Source: Fidelibacterota bacterium
Lineage (GTDB): Bacteria > Fidelibacterota > Marinisomatia > Marinisomatales > UBA1611
Length of the DNA stretch: 8,384 bases
Assembly: GCA_002713885.1 (NCBI GenBank)
Contig: PAVC01000036.1
Coordinates: forward strand, 1 to 8,384
Direction of reading: 5' to 3'
The notes below the pieces were generated by a model, which was not told the DNA's origin, ran no database searches, and saw only the letters and a list, made by a program, of their open reading frames with translations. Of this stretch, positions 1 through 6,825 are shown one piece after another; position 1 is the first letter of the stretch; each line of letters begins with the position of its first letter. The position numbers and the translations under genes were made by a program.

Positions 1-66
1 GAGAGGACTCGAACCTCCGACCGACTGATTACAAATCAGTTGCTCTACCAACTGAGCTACGGTGGC
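1..66 (-). tRNA. tRNA-Thr(UGU), 3' end cut by the window edge
   Basis: The minus strand reads GCCACCG for the 5' acceptor strand (66 down to 60), then a D-arm with the usual AGCTCAGTTGGTAGAGC pattern. The anticodon stem ACTGA/TCAGT (40-36 and 28-24) encloses the 7-base loop TTTGTAA. The anticodon is TGT at 33-31, which decodes ACA and probably other ACN threonine codons. The T-arm has stem GGAGG and loop TTCGAGT. Position 1 is the first base of the 3' acceptor strand, so about six acceptor bases, the discriminator and the CCA lie outside the window. The G1, C2 start of the acceptor agrees with known threonine tRNAs. In many bacteria this tRNA begins a Thr-Tyr-Gly-Thr tRNA cluster ahead of tuf; whether that holds here cannot be seen. 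Confidence 0.97.
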
Positions 67-109
67 AATTCAATTCTTTGAAAATTTTCAATTAACTTAT
101 CTTAGCATA

Positions 110-118
110 ATTATATCA
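110..118 (-). promoter_or_regulatory. Candidate extended -10 promoter of the tRNA-Thr
   Basis: The minus strand reads TGATATAAT, a perfect TATAAT hexamer (115-110) preceded by the TGn extension of extended -10 promoters. Transcription would start near 103 and give a leader of about 37 bases before the tRNA 5' end at 66, a reasonable distance for a processed tRNA. At the usual 17-bp spacing the -35 position is only an A-run on the minus strand (133-138), so recognition would rest on the extended -10. Chance matches are common in such AT-rich DNA, but the position is right. Confidence 0.5.
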
Positions 119-255
119 CTGCCCAGAAATAATTTTTTTTTATTATGATTACTGGAGATAAATGATAAACGTGCTAAGCCTCATAATTTACAGTATAAAT
201 ATTATTACTGACAATCAATTTCATTAATGATATCATTATTTTTTTATTCAGCTTT

Positions 256-287
256 GTAATGCAGTAATGCAGTAATGCAGTAATGCA
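256..287. repeat. Four perfect tandem copies of GTAATGCA
   Basis: The 8-bp unit GTAATGCA occurs four times head to tail (256-263, 264-271, 272-279, 280-287) with no mismatch, followed by a six-base A run. It lies in the non-coding gap between the 3' end of ddl and the tRNA-Thr promoter, starting 24 bp past the ddl stop codon. Each internal junction contains CAGTAAT, whose complement ATTACTG occurs at 148-154 and 204-210, so a transcript could pair weakly across the gap. Such a short perfect array suggests recent slippage and possible length variation between strains. No function is evident. Confidence 0.9.
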
Positions 288-311
288 AAAAAGGTTAAAT
301 GAGATAAGATA

Positions 312-1193
312 TTAAATACTAACTTCTATTATTTTACTTATCAATTGAGTGAATAAGAGCCCTGAATTTTTTGCAGCAATCGGTAATAAGCTTGTTGATG
401 TCATACCGGGAAGAGTATTTAGTTCTAAAAAATGATATTCACCATCATCTAATATAAAATCTAGTCTACCGTATCCACTGCAACCCAAGATTTTAAAAAT
501 TTCTATACTATCTCTTTTAATTTTATTAGTTAGGCTTTTATCAATATTTGCTGGGCATAAATACTTACTCATTCCGGGATTATATTTACATTCATAGTCA
601 TATATTTGATGCTTCGGCACTATTTCCACAATAGGTAATGGCTCCATATCTAAAATGCCAACAGTAATTTCCCTACCTTTTATATAATTTTCTATTAAAA
701 CATCCCTATCATATTCACTGGCAAGGCTTATTGCTCTTTCGAGCGCATCTTTATTCTCTACCATAGAAAGCCCAAAAGTGCTACCCTGCGCATTCGGTTT
801 AACAATACATGGAAATTTAATTTTACTTAATTCAATATTCTTATCCATAAGAAACCAATCAGGAGTCAAAAAATTATTTTCCCTAACTATTTTCTTACTT
901 TGATCTTTATTCATACATGTTCTGGAAGCATCAGAATTTGAACCTGTATATGAAATATTATATTTTTCTAGCCATAATTGGATAGTCCCATCTTCACCGG
1001 TTGTACCATGTAGTGCGTTAAAGACAATGTCTGAGAATTTAATTTCAGTCAATAAAGATTTATAATCATCATAAAACTCAATCGGAGTTGCTGTATAGCC
1101 CAGCTCTTTGCATGCTTTTATCACAGCTGATCCTGTCTTTATTGAGACTTCTCTTTCAGCGCTAGCGCCACCCATTAATACAGACACCTTCAT
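312..1193 (-). CDS. ddl: D-alanine--D-alanine ligase
   Basis: This ATP-grasp ligase joins two D-alanines in the cytoplasm to make the dipeptide that MurF adds to the peptidoglycan precursor. At 293 residues it is close to the usual ~300 and looks complete. The N-terminus carries MGGASAEREVS (about 7-17), with E15 matching the D-Ala-binding glutamate of E. coli DdlB. HGTTGEDG follows (62-69), then VKPNAQGST with S138 (131-139). YDYECKY (198-204) contains Y204, equivalent to DdlB Tyr216, which marks a D-Ala rather than a D-lactate (VanA-like) ligase. R243, D245, E257 and N259 (GRLDF and LELNTLPGMTS) are the expected phosphate and magnesium ligands. The ATG overlaps the stop of the upstream phosphatase gene as ATGA, so translation is probably coupled. 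It is the last gene of the envelope cluster. Unlike in E. coli, no murC or ftsQ lies beside it. Confidence 0.97.
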   Translation of the reverse strand: MKVSVLMGGASAEREVSIKTGSAVIKACKELGYTATPIEFYDDYKSLLTEIKFSDIVFNALHGTTGEDGTIQLWLEKYNISYTGSNSDASRTCMNKDQSKKIVRENNFLTPDWFLMDKNIELSKIKFPCIVKPNAQGSTFGLSMVENKDALERAISLASEYDRDVLIENYIKGREITVGILDMEPLPIVEIVPKHQIYDYECKYNPGMSKYLCPANIDKSLTNKIKRDSIEIFKILGCSGYGRLDFILDDGEYHFLELNTLPGMTSTSLLPIAAKNSGLLFTQLISKIIEVSI

Positions 1194-1732
1194 TGTGCCA
1201 ATAGTTTTGCTCCAGTTAAAATATTTTGTGAGACATAAGTTGGTTCATTATCCTTACTAAATCTACTATGATGATTTTTCCCATTCCCCGTTAGAACAAG
1301 CATAGAATCCATACCTAAATTATTTGCAGGCTGGATATCCGATATTGAATCACCTATCATTAAACAATTTGATAAATCAATGTTATAATCTCTAGCCGCG
1401 TCTAAAAACATACCAGATCCAGGTTTCCTTCTATCTGTGGCATGATCAGGATGATCAGTACAATAATATATTTTTAATAGTGGTAATTTATTTATTTTTA
1501 ATTCATTCATAATAAAATCATTTATTCTCAATAAATCATTTTCCTTAATTAGCCCCCTACTAACACCAGACTGATTAGTAATAATAATAAACTTATTGGT
1601 AATAGACACAAGTAGCTTAAGAGCACTAATTGTGAATTCGAAAAATATGAAATCTTTTAATTTAGAAATATAACCAGGGTCATGATTAATGGTCCCATCC
1701 CTATCAAAGAAAATGCAGTCATACTTTCTCAT
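1190..1732 (-). CDS. GmhB-like HAD-IIIA phosphatase with incomplete zinc site
   Basis: This 180-residue cytoplasmic HAD phosphatase resembles GmhB, which removes the 7-phosphate from D-glycero-D-manno-heptose 1,7-bisphosphate on the way to ADP-heptose or GDP-heptose. The HAD motifs are intact: FFDRDGTIN with nucleophile D10 and acid/base D12, TNQSG (52-56) and GDSISD (127-132) with two acidic magnesium ligands. RRKP (101-104) matches the substrate-binding RKP of GmhB. In canonical GmhB a zinc ion is held by CxH and CxC pairs just before this motif. Here the first pair survives (C91, H94) but the second is replaced by T99 and R101. The gene overlaps the upstream membrane-protein stop by one base (TAATG) and the downstream ddl by four. 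A weak AAGG lies about 10 bases before the ATG. The heptose substrate is inferred; a related sugar phosphate or another HAD-IIIA substrate remains possible. Confidence 0.85.
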   Translation of the reverse strand: MRKYDCIFFDRDGTINHDPGYISKLKDFIFFEFTISALKLLVSITNKFIIITNQSGVSRGLIKENDLLRINDFIMNELKINKLPLLKIYYCTDHPDHATDRRKPGSGMFLDAARDYNIDLSNCLMIGDSISDIQPANNLGMDSMLVLTGNGKNHHSRFSKDNEPTYVSQNILTGAKLLAQ

Positions 1733-2712
1733 TATGAATTTGCCTTATTTTTTATATCACTTATTTTAAGCCCGCTAATTATAAAATATATTAAACCAAC
1801 AACCATATACGGGATATAATTTGAAGCGTGCGATACAATTGCATAAGTCAATGCCTCATCTTTTGTTACATAAAAAAGCAACATTAAAGTAAATGTTATA
1901 CCTGCTTCATAGGTACCTAGGCCACCAGGTAACGCTGGCACTGCAATTATAATTGCTCCCATTAATAGCATAATAAACGCTCCTGACAGCGTAAGATATA
2001 TTTGACAAGATTCAAGTAACCATACTGTCATAAGATAATAACAAATCCATATCAAAAAAGTAGATATTAAAATACCCCAAGTGTGTTTTGTATTTTTTAT
2101 TGCATCTATTCCATCAAATATTTTTTCCATCATGGATACTAGTAAACTTCTAAACGATTCATTTATAAAACTCAGAGAAGTAATAAAATTTTTCCAATTA
2201 ATTTTTCTTAAAATTAGGATTATAAGAGTGAAGAATACTGTCACCACTGCAAATGCACTGACCCAATAATTAATTGTGGTATTTTGAATCGGCAGCCAAG
2301 GCAAAAACATTAAAAGAAATATTAATACTGTCAGCGCATCAATTACCCTTTCTAGCATTATTATACCAAACGATTCAGAGGTTGTTATTTTATTACCCTG
2401 CGATATGGAATAAGCTTTTAAAATCTCACCGAAGCGAAAGAATAATATTCCATTACCAAAATAACCAATCATGGTAGAACTAAATAGATGATGCAGTGAG
2501 ATATTTTTGTCTAAAGGATATAAAATATATTGTAATCGTTTTGCTCTAACAATGCAAGCGACCATGAGAATAAAAATTGCTGCAAAAAATTTTATTAAAT
2601 CTATTTTTAACAACCGATTAAATAAGTTATTAAAGTCTATATTATGAAAAGCAAAATATAGACCTATCGCACTGACGGTAATTAATAATACTATTTTTAA
2701 TACTTTACCCAC
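1732..2712 (-). CDS. Flippase-like integral membrane protein (LPG_synthase_TM / YbhN family)
   Basis: This 326-residue inner-membrane protein has about eight or nine hydrophobic segments (roughly 4-22, 41-58, 75-92, 119-138, 149-168, 213-233, 244-262, 268-283, 296-314). It carries the signature positions of the lysylphosphatidylglycerol-synthase transmembrane family: RAKR (56-59), N87 through RFGE (93-96), ERVID (121-125) and PGGLGTYE (262-269). It ends after the membrane domain, so it lacks the soluble aminoacyl-transferase domain of MprF and should not itself make lysyl-PG. Members of this short form (YbhN, AglD-type) are often annotated as putative lipid or lipid-linked sugar flippases, with little experimental proof. 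The start is a GTG that overlaps the last 8 bases of the upstream LolA-like gene. No ATG lies in frame before residue 50, so GTG is the credible start. Position between LolA and a heptose-type phosphatase suggests an envelope lipid role; the substrate is unknown. Confidence 0.88.
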   Translation of the reverse strand: MGKVLKIVLLITVSAIGLYFAFHNIDFNNLFNRLLKIDLIKFFAAIFILMVACIVRAKRLQYILYPLDKNISLHHLFSSTMIGYFGNGILFFRFGEILKAYSISQGNKITTSESFGIIMLERVIDALTVLIFLLMFLPWLPIQNTTINYWVSAFAVVTVFFTLIILILRKINWKNFITSLSFINESFRSLLVSMMEKIFDGIDAIKNTKHTWGILISTFLIWICYYLMTVWLLESCQIYLTLSGAFIMLLMGAIIIAVPALPGGLGTYEAGITFTLMLLFYVTKDEALTYAIVSHASNYIPYMVVGLIYFIISGLKISDIKNKANS

Positions 2713-3277
2713 GGAGGTCTATTATTTCAAATCTATTCAAATCAAAATGAGGCTTTGTATAATTTCCTAGAGCTTTAATAGATCTTACTGTAATTGAAAC
2801 ATTCTGGTTGTAATCAATATTGAGTTTAATCATTTTTATCAATCCAGTATCTTGATCAAATTCAAAAGATCCAGAATAGTCTAAATTAGGAATATTAAAT
2901 TTTTTGACATTACTAGCATCAGACTCATCTAAAAATTCTAAATACTCTTTTCTACCAGATAAAATATCAAGTATGGTGAGTTGCTCTTTCTGAATAGAAC
3001 TATATACAACTTGATTTGTTTCATGATTAATGGTAGTAACTAGACTATCTTTAACGATCATTTGAAATGATAACGAGTCATAAACATAATTCTTTTCCCC
3101 AATCAAGTAAAATGAGCCGGAGGATTGATAAGCATTGTCAAACTGTTTTTGATAAAAATCAATCTCCATTCTAACTATATGGCCCTGATTTAAAAAACTA
3201 TAGAAGTTCTTAAGCGGACTGATTTGGCCAAACAATAGAGCAATGGAATAGATCCATACTAAGAAGATTTGGCGCAT
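2705..3277 (-). CDS. lolA: LolA-like periplasmic outer-membrane lipoprotein carrier
   Basis: This 190-residue protein is probably secreted to the periplasm. It has a short signal-like N-terminus with one arginine at position 3, a hydrophobic core at about 4-16 and possible cleavage after G17. The rest alternates short beta-rich stretches, as in the LolA half-barrel that shuttles lipoproteins from LolCDE to the outer membrane. The best family marker is the end, FDLNRFEIIDLRG (178-190), which matches the typical 'F..vEIIDLR' close of FCB-group LolA proteins. Other motifs are too weak to name, so the call rests on length, fold pattern, C-terminus and place directly after ftsK, a common position for lolA. 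The ATG lies 7 bp after the ftsK stop, and the end overlaps the next gene by 8 bp. An alternative is a generic LolA/LppX-fold periplasmic protein. Confidence 0.78.
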   Translation of the reverse strand: MRQIFLVWIYSIALLFGQISPLKNFYSFLNQGHIVRMEIDFYQKQFDNAYQSSGSFYLIGEKNYVYDSLSFQMIVKDSLVTTINHETNQVVYSSIQKEQLTILDILSGRKEYLEFLDESDASNVKKFNIPNLDYSGSFEFDQDTGLIKMIKLNIDYNQNVSITVRSIKALGNYTKPHFDLNRFEIIDLRG

Positions 3278-3284
3278 TTATTAA

Positions 3285-5663
3285 TTATTCTTTTATTATC
3301 TCTAAATAAGTTTCATCAACCAATACTTCTCTTGCTTTACTGCCGGTGAATGGGCCAACAATCCCTGCTTGCTCCATCTCATCAATAAGCCTAGCTGCCC
3401 TCGAGTAACCAACTTTTAATCGCCTTTGCAGTAGCGAGATCGATCCTTGCTGATGCGTGATAACTAACGAAATAGCATCCTGAAATAATTCATCATTAGA
3501 GCCTTCATTCCGATCGCCATATTCATTAACCAATGACTCCCTAACTGAAGGAAGGATTACTTCATCAGTCTTTGGTTGTTTTGAAATATGATTCATTATT
3601 GATCCAATCTCTTCTAATGTTAAGAAAGCATTGTGCATTCTAAAGACATCGGAGCTTCCTGTCCCAAGGTGCAACATATCTCCTCGTCCTATTAGTTTAT
3701 CTGCCCCTTGCTGATCAATTATGGTTCTAGAATCGATTTTACTTGCAACTTGAAAGGCAATCCTTGATGGAAAATTAGCTTTAATAACACCTGTAATAAC
3801 ATCCACTGAAGGTCTCTGTGTGGCAATCACTAAATGAATTCCGACTGCCCTAGAAAGCTGTGCTAATCTTGCTATTGGCGCCTCAACATCTTTCGCTGAC
3901 AACATCATTAGATCCGCTAATTCATCAATCACAAGTACTATATACGGCATAATAATCTCGCCACTTTTTTCCATTTTTTCATTATATTCTGTAATATTTC
4001 TAACAATCGCATCAGCCAGCACATTATACCTCCTATCCATTTCTTTCTCGAGCGCTCTTAGTGCAAGTATCGCGTTATCAACAGATGTAACTATTGGTTC
4101 ATTGATATCTTCCATTTTCAATAAGTGATAACCTTCCAAATTTTTAAATAAAGTCATCTCTACTTTTTTCGGGTCTATCATAACAAATTTGACTTCATCA
4201 GGAGTTGCATGATATAAAATGCTACAAATTATGGTGTTAATACATACTGATTTACCAGAACCGGTGGTACCTGCAATTAGTAAATGAGGCATTTTTGAAA
4301 GATCAAGAGTACTTATTTCTCCAGAGGTTGTTTTACCTATTGCTAATGTTAACATTGAATCTGATTCAGCAAATTCAGGACTATTTATAACAGATTTAAA
4401 AAAAACAGTTGCCGGATTGCGGTTAGGGATTTCTATACCCACAGATGATCTTCCTGGGATAGGCGCAATTACTCTTACACTGCTAGCTTCCATAACCCTA
4501 GCCAAGTCATCAGCTAACTGAACAAATTTATTTACTCTAACTCCCTCAGCAGGCTCAACTTCAAATAATGTAATTACTGGCCCTGGATGAACATTTACAA
4601 CCTTCCCTTCAACCCCATATGTGGCAAGTGATTGAGTCAAATAATTTGCTCTGTCAACTAATTCATCTCTATTTAACGTGTCTGAAACATTAATAGGATC
4701 AGATAATAAATCTGATGATGGTAATCGATATTTTCTTTTAGGCTTTTGTCTATCTTCAACCTGATCTATATCAATCTCAGTATTCTCTGCCATTTTTTCA
4801 ATGTTCAACTCCTCAATAGATTCAACAGATTCATTTTCCAATGAAGAGTTTATATTATCAGGTGACTGTTCGATTCTTTCGCTATCTTTATCAATATGCT
4901 CATCAGCATCAATTTGAGGATCCTGGTTATCAGTGGTTTCTATATCTACTTCACTAATATCTTCTTTATTACCACTTACCTCTTCTAAAAAACCTTCGTT
5001 TGAAGATTTAGTATCATTCTCAATTTTAATTTTTGATTTTAATTCCTGTGTATGTTTTCTCTTTTCCTCTTCTTTAATAAACTTTTTCCGAGTATCTAAA
5101 TAATTAGTTTTCCATAAAATAATTTTTTCTTTAAAAACGACAAGTGGCTTATAATAATCAAGATCAAAATACGCTCTAATTAGCATTAAATAGCATGCAA
5201 TCAAAAATAATATACAACCATAAATGCTAAACATATCTATGGCGAGATCAGCCATGAGCCCTGCCAATACTCCTGAATAGTGGAACTTCGATGGACCAAT
5301 ATCATATTGAATAGATATCACACCTACCGATATTGATAATAGCATCATAAATAGACAGCTATATAAAGTGACTTTAAGGGGATACTCTTTATCTATTTTT
5401 GAGAAAAAAACCCAGCCCCAGAATAGTCCAAGTGCTGGTAAGATGAAAGATGCATATCCAAAGCCTAATTTTATGAATGCGTGTGCGACTACAATGCCTA
5501 AGATTCCCATTGGATTATTTATATTCACTGAGGGCCTTATAGAAGGTTCCTCACTTGGGTCATAACCCAGAAGGCTAACAAATATGAAGACAGATATAGC
5601 TAATAAAAGTATACCTAATATTTCTAAGCGTCGATCTTCTTGGATTGAAGGTTTCTTTAGCAT
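3285..5663 (-). CDS. ftsK: DNA translocase FtsK
   Basis: This 792-residue septal motor pumps DNA and directs chromosome dimer resolution during division. The N-terminus has about four membrane segments within residues 15-165, which anchor it at the septum. A charged, strongly acidic linker (about 195-310) follows. The motor comprises the FtsK alpha region (about 315-450) and the RecA-like domain, with Walker A GTTGSGKS (465-472), Walker B VLVIDELADLM (576-586) and the ATQRPSVDVITG signature (614-625). The C-terminal winged-helix gamma domain (about 725-790) has the RRLKVGYSRAARLID recognition segment (747-761) that binds KOPS-type polar sequences and contacts XerD in known FtsK. All parts of a full SpoIIIE/FtsK protein are present, with a short linker compared with E. 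coli FtsK (1329 residues). The ATG is the first in frame and gives the expected N-terminus; no Shine-Dalgarno is visible. It heads the lolA-ddl cluster. Confidence 0.97.
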   Translation of the reverse strand: MLKKPSIQEDRRLEILGILLLAISVFIFVSLLGYDPSEEPSIRPSVNINNPMGILGIVVAHAFIKLGFGYASFILPALGLFWGWVFFSKIDKEYPLKVTLYSCLFMMLLSISVGVISIQYDIGPSKFHYSGVLAGLMADLAIDMFSIYGCILFLIACYLMLIRAYFDLDYYKPLVVFKEKIILWKTNYLDTRKKFIKEEEKRKHTQELKSKIKIENDTKSSNEGFLEEVSGNKEDISEVDIETTDNQDPQIDADEHIDKDSERIEQSPDNINSSLENESVESIEELNIEKMAENTEIDIDQVEDRQKPKRKYRLPSSDLLSDPINVSDTLNRDELVDRANYLTQSLATYGVEGKVVNVHPGPVITLFEVEPAEGVRVNKFVQLADDLARVMEASSVRVIAPIPGRSSVGIEIPNRNPATVFFKSVINSPEFAESDSMLTLAIGKTTSGEISTLDLSKMPHLLIAGTTGSGKSVCINTIICSILYHATPDEVKFVMIDPKKVEMTLFKNLEGYHLLKMEDINEPIVTSVDNAILALRALEKEMDRRYNVLADAIVRNITEYNEKMEKSGEIIMPYIVLVIDELADLMMLSAKDVEAPIARLAQLSRAVGIHLVIATQRPSVDVITGVIKANFPSRIAFQVASKIDSRTIIDQQGADKLIGRGDMLHLGTGSSDVFRMHNAFLTLEEIGSIMNHISKQPKTDEVILPSVRESLVNEYGDRNEGSNDELFQDAISLVITHQQGSISLLQRRLKVGYSRAARLIDEMEQAGIVGPFTGSKAREVLVDETYLEIIKE

Positions 5664-5701
5664 GTGGAATTAATACATAAAATAAGAAAAAATAACTAAA
5701 A

Positions 5702-5710
5702 TTTATAGCA
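5702..5710 (-). promoter_or_regulatory. Candidate extended -10 promoter before ftsK
   Basis: In the 66-bp gap between gcvT and ftsK the minus strand reads TGCTATAAA, a TGn-extended near-consensus -10 (TATAAA at 5707-5702). A start near 5695 would leave an untranslated leader of about 32 bases before the ftsK ATG. I see no -35 at normal spacing; TTGATG at the gcvT stop is 20 bp away, which is too far. This is the largest gap inside the gene run, so a secondary promoter for the envelope cluster is plausible but unproven. Confidence 0.35.
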
Positions 5711-5729
5711 AGATCTTTAATATTTTACA

Positions 5730-6821
5730 TCAACTGTACAAACTCCCATCTTTATAAAAAGGTGCCTGGACTATTTGCGCTTGCTTTAATTTTCCTCTCA
5801 CATCAATCTTGATATTAGCCCCTATCTCATAATATGATTTATCTATATAACCTATGCCAATGCCTTTCTTTAGACTGGGACTCATCGTTCCGCTAGTAAC
5901 ATTACCAACGGATGAACCACCATGAATTACCTCATACCCAGATCTTGGAATGGCTTTGTCTAACATTATAAAACTAAATATGGTTTTATTTATTTTATTT
6001 TTTTCTGCCACAATCGCCTCTCTTCCAATAAAATCACTTTTATCTAATTTAGTAATCCAGTTTAATCCAGCTTCTAGCGGGTTAATTGTTTGATCTATAT
6101 CATTACCATAGAGCAGATAATTCATTTCTAGCCTCAATGTATCTCTACAACCTAAGCCAGCCGGAACTAACCCATCATTCTTACCTGCTTCAATTATTGC
6201 TTCCCAAATTACATTTATAGAATCAGTTGAGGCGTAAATTTCATACCCGAGCTCACCTGTATAGCCAGTACGTGACAATAAAGCTTTATGTCCTAAAATT
6301 TCTATTTCATCAATAAAATGATAGAATAGTAAATCAGATATATCTTGCTTAATTATTGATTGTAAAACTTTACGCGAAAATGGTCCTTGGATTGCAATTA
6401 GTCCGATTTCTTGACTTGAATTTTTTATTTGAACATCATTAATTACAACAGATTTTAACCATTGAAAATTTTTTTCAATATTTGAAGAATTTACCACCAT
6501 CATAAACTCATTTTCTTTTTTATAAATAATTATATCATCTATAATCCCACCATTTAGATCGCACATGGCAGTATACTGGGCCTGACCAGATTTTAATTTA
6601 GATATATCATTAACTGTAACTAATTGGATAAATTTTCCCGACTCTTTACCCGAGACAATTAACTCACCCATGTGACTAACATCAAATAATCCGGCTTTCT
6701 TACGTACACTTAAGTGCTCATCTACTATACTAGTGTAGTAAACCGGCAATAAATATCCTGAAAAAGGTATGATATTATTACTATTTGATCGGTGCCAATC
6801 ATAGAGTGATGTCTTATCCAT
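5730..6821 (-). CDS. gcvT: Aminomethyltransferase, T-protein of the glycine cleavage system
   Basis: This 363-residue cytoplasmic enzyme takes the aminomethyl group from lipoylated GcvH and transfers the one-carbon unit to tetrahydrofolate, releasing ammonia. Length is normal for GcvT. The start MDKTSLYDWH...PFSGYLLPV fits the family's N-terminal pattern, followed by GLFDVSHMGE (44-53). GGIIDDIIIY (91-100) holds the catalytic aspartate of the DD pair (95-96). RTGYTGELGYEI (184-195) and GLGCRDTLRLE (222-232) are folate-domain signatures, and PRSGYEV (292-298) and TSGTMSPSLKKGIGIGYI (309-326) mark the C-terminal barrel. These features separate it from the YgfZ paralogue, which lacks the full set. 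The ATG lies 4 bp after the ruvA stop without a Shine-Dalgarno. gcvH and gcvP are not in this window, so the rest of the system must be elsewhere if it exists. Confidence 0.96.
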   Translation of the reverse strand: MDKTSLYDWHRSNSNNIIPFSGYLLPVYYTSIVDEHLSVRKKAGLFDVSHMGELIVSGKESGKFIQLVTVNDISKLKSGQAQYTAMCDLNGGIIDDIIIYKKENEFMMVVNSSNIEKNFQWLKSVVINDVQIKNSSQEIGLIAIQGPFSRKVLQSIIKQDISDLLFYHFIDEIEILGHKALLSRTGYTGELGYEIYASTDSINVIWEAIIEAGKNDGLVPAGLGCRDTLRLEMNYLLYGNDIDQTINPLEAGLNWITKLDKSDFIGREAIVAEKNKINKTIFSFIMLDKAIPRSGYEVIHGGSSVGNVTSGTMSPSLKKGIGIGYIDKSYYEIGANIKIDVRGKLKQAQIVQAPFYKDGSLYS

Positions 6822-6825
6822 TTAA

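Larger units (their letters stand above)
67..311. other. AT-rich non-coding gap between ddl and tRNA-Thr
   Basis: These 245 bp form the only sizeable non-coding stretch in the window. They hold the tandem repeat at 256-287 and the extended -10 at 110-118. They also hold two perfect 14-bp AT-rich palindromes (78-91 with core GAAAATTTTC, and 225-238 with core ATGATATCAT). I see no convincing reading frame in it. No GC-rich hairpin followed by a U-run is present in the minus direction, so I cannot point to an intrinsic terminator for the ddl operon. Confidence 0.7.

Noticed and set aside
78..91. Perfect 14-bp palindrome TTGAAAATTTTCAA just upstream of tRNA-Thr
   Set aside because: It is pure AT apart from two G/C pairs and lies downstream of the likely transcription start. 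Such palindromes are expected by chance in this base composition.
101..178. Inverted repeat CTTAGCA (101-107) / TGCTAAG (172-178)
   Set aside because: Seven base pairs across a 64-base loop is too weak to support a structured RNA or an attachment site.
225..245. Palindrome TAATGATATCATTA followed by seven T residues, resembling a plus-strand intrinsic terminator
   Set aside because: The stem has almost no G/C and no real loop, and no plus-strand gene in the window needs a terminator. In the minus direction there is no U-run after it.
1..311. Possible integration site next to a tRNA gene
   Set aside because: No integrase, no direct repeat of the tRNA 3' end and no change in base composition are visible. 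The tRNA 3' end itself lies outside the window.
2081..2477. Plus-strand open frames inside the flippase-like gene (2081-2269 and 2274-2477)
   Set aside because: They lie antisense to a gene with clear family motifs, show no recognisable domain and have no credible start context.
2713..2718. GGAGGT on the plus strand, a Shine-Dalgarno look-alike
   Set aside because: No start codon with a useful plus-strand frame follows. It is the complement of the end of the lolA-like gene (GACCTCC).
5368..5565. Plus-strand open frame antisense to the ftsK membrane region
   Set aside because: It is the complement of conserved ftsK coding sequence and matches no family I recognise.
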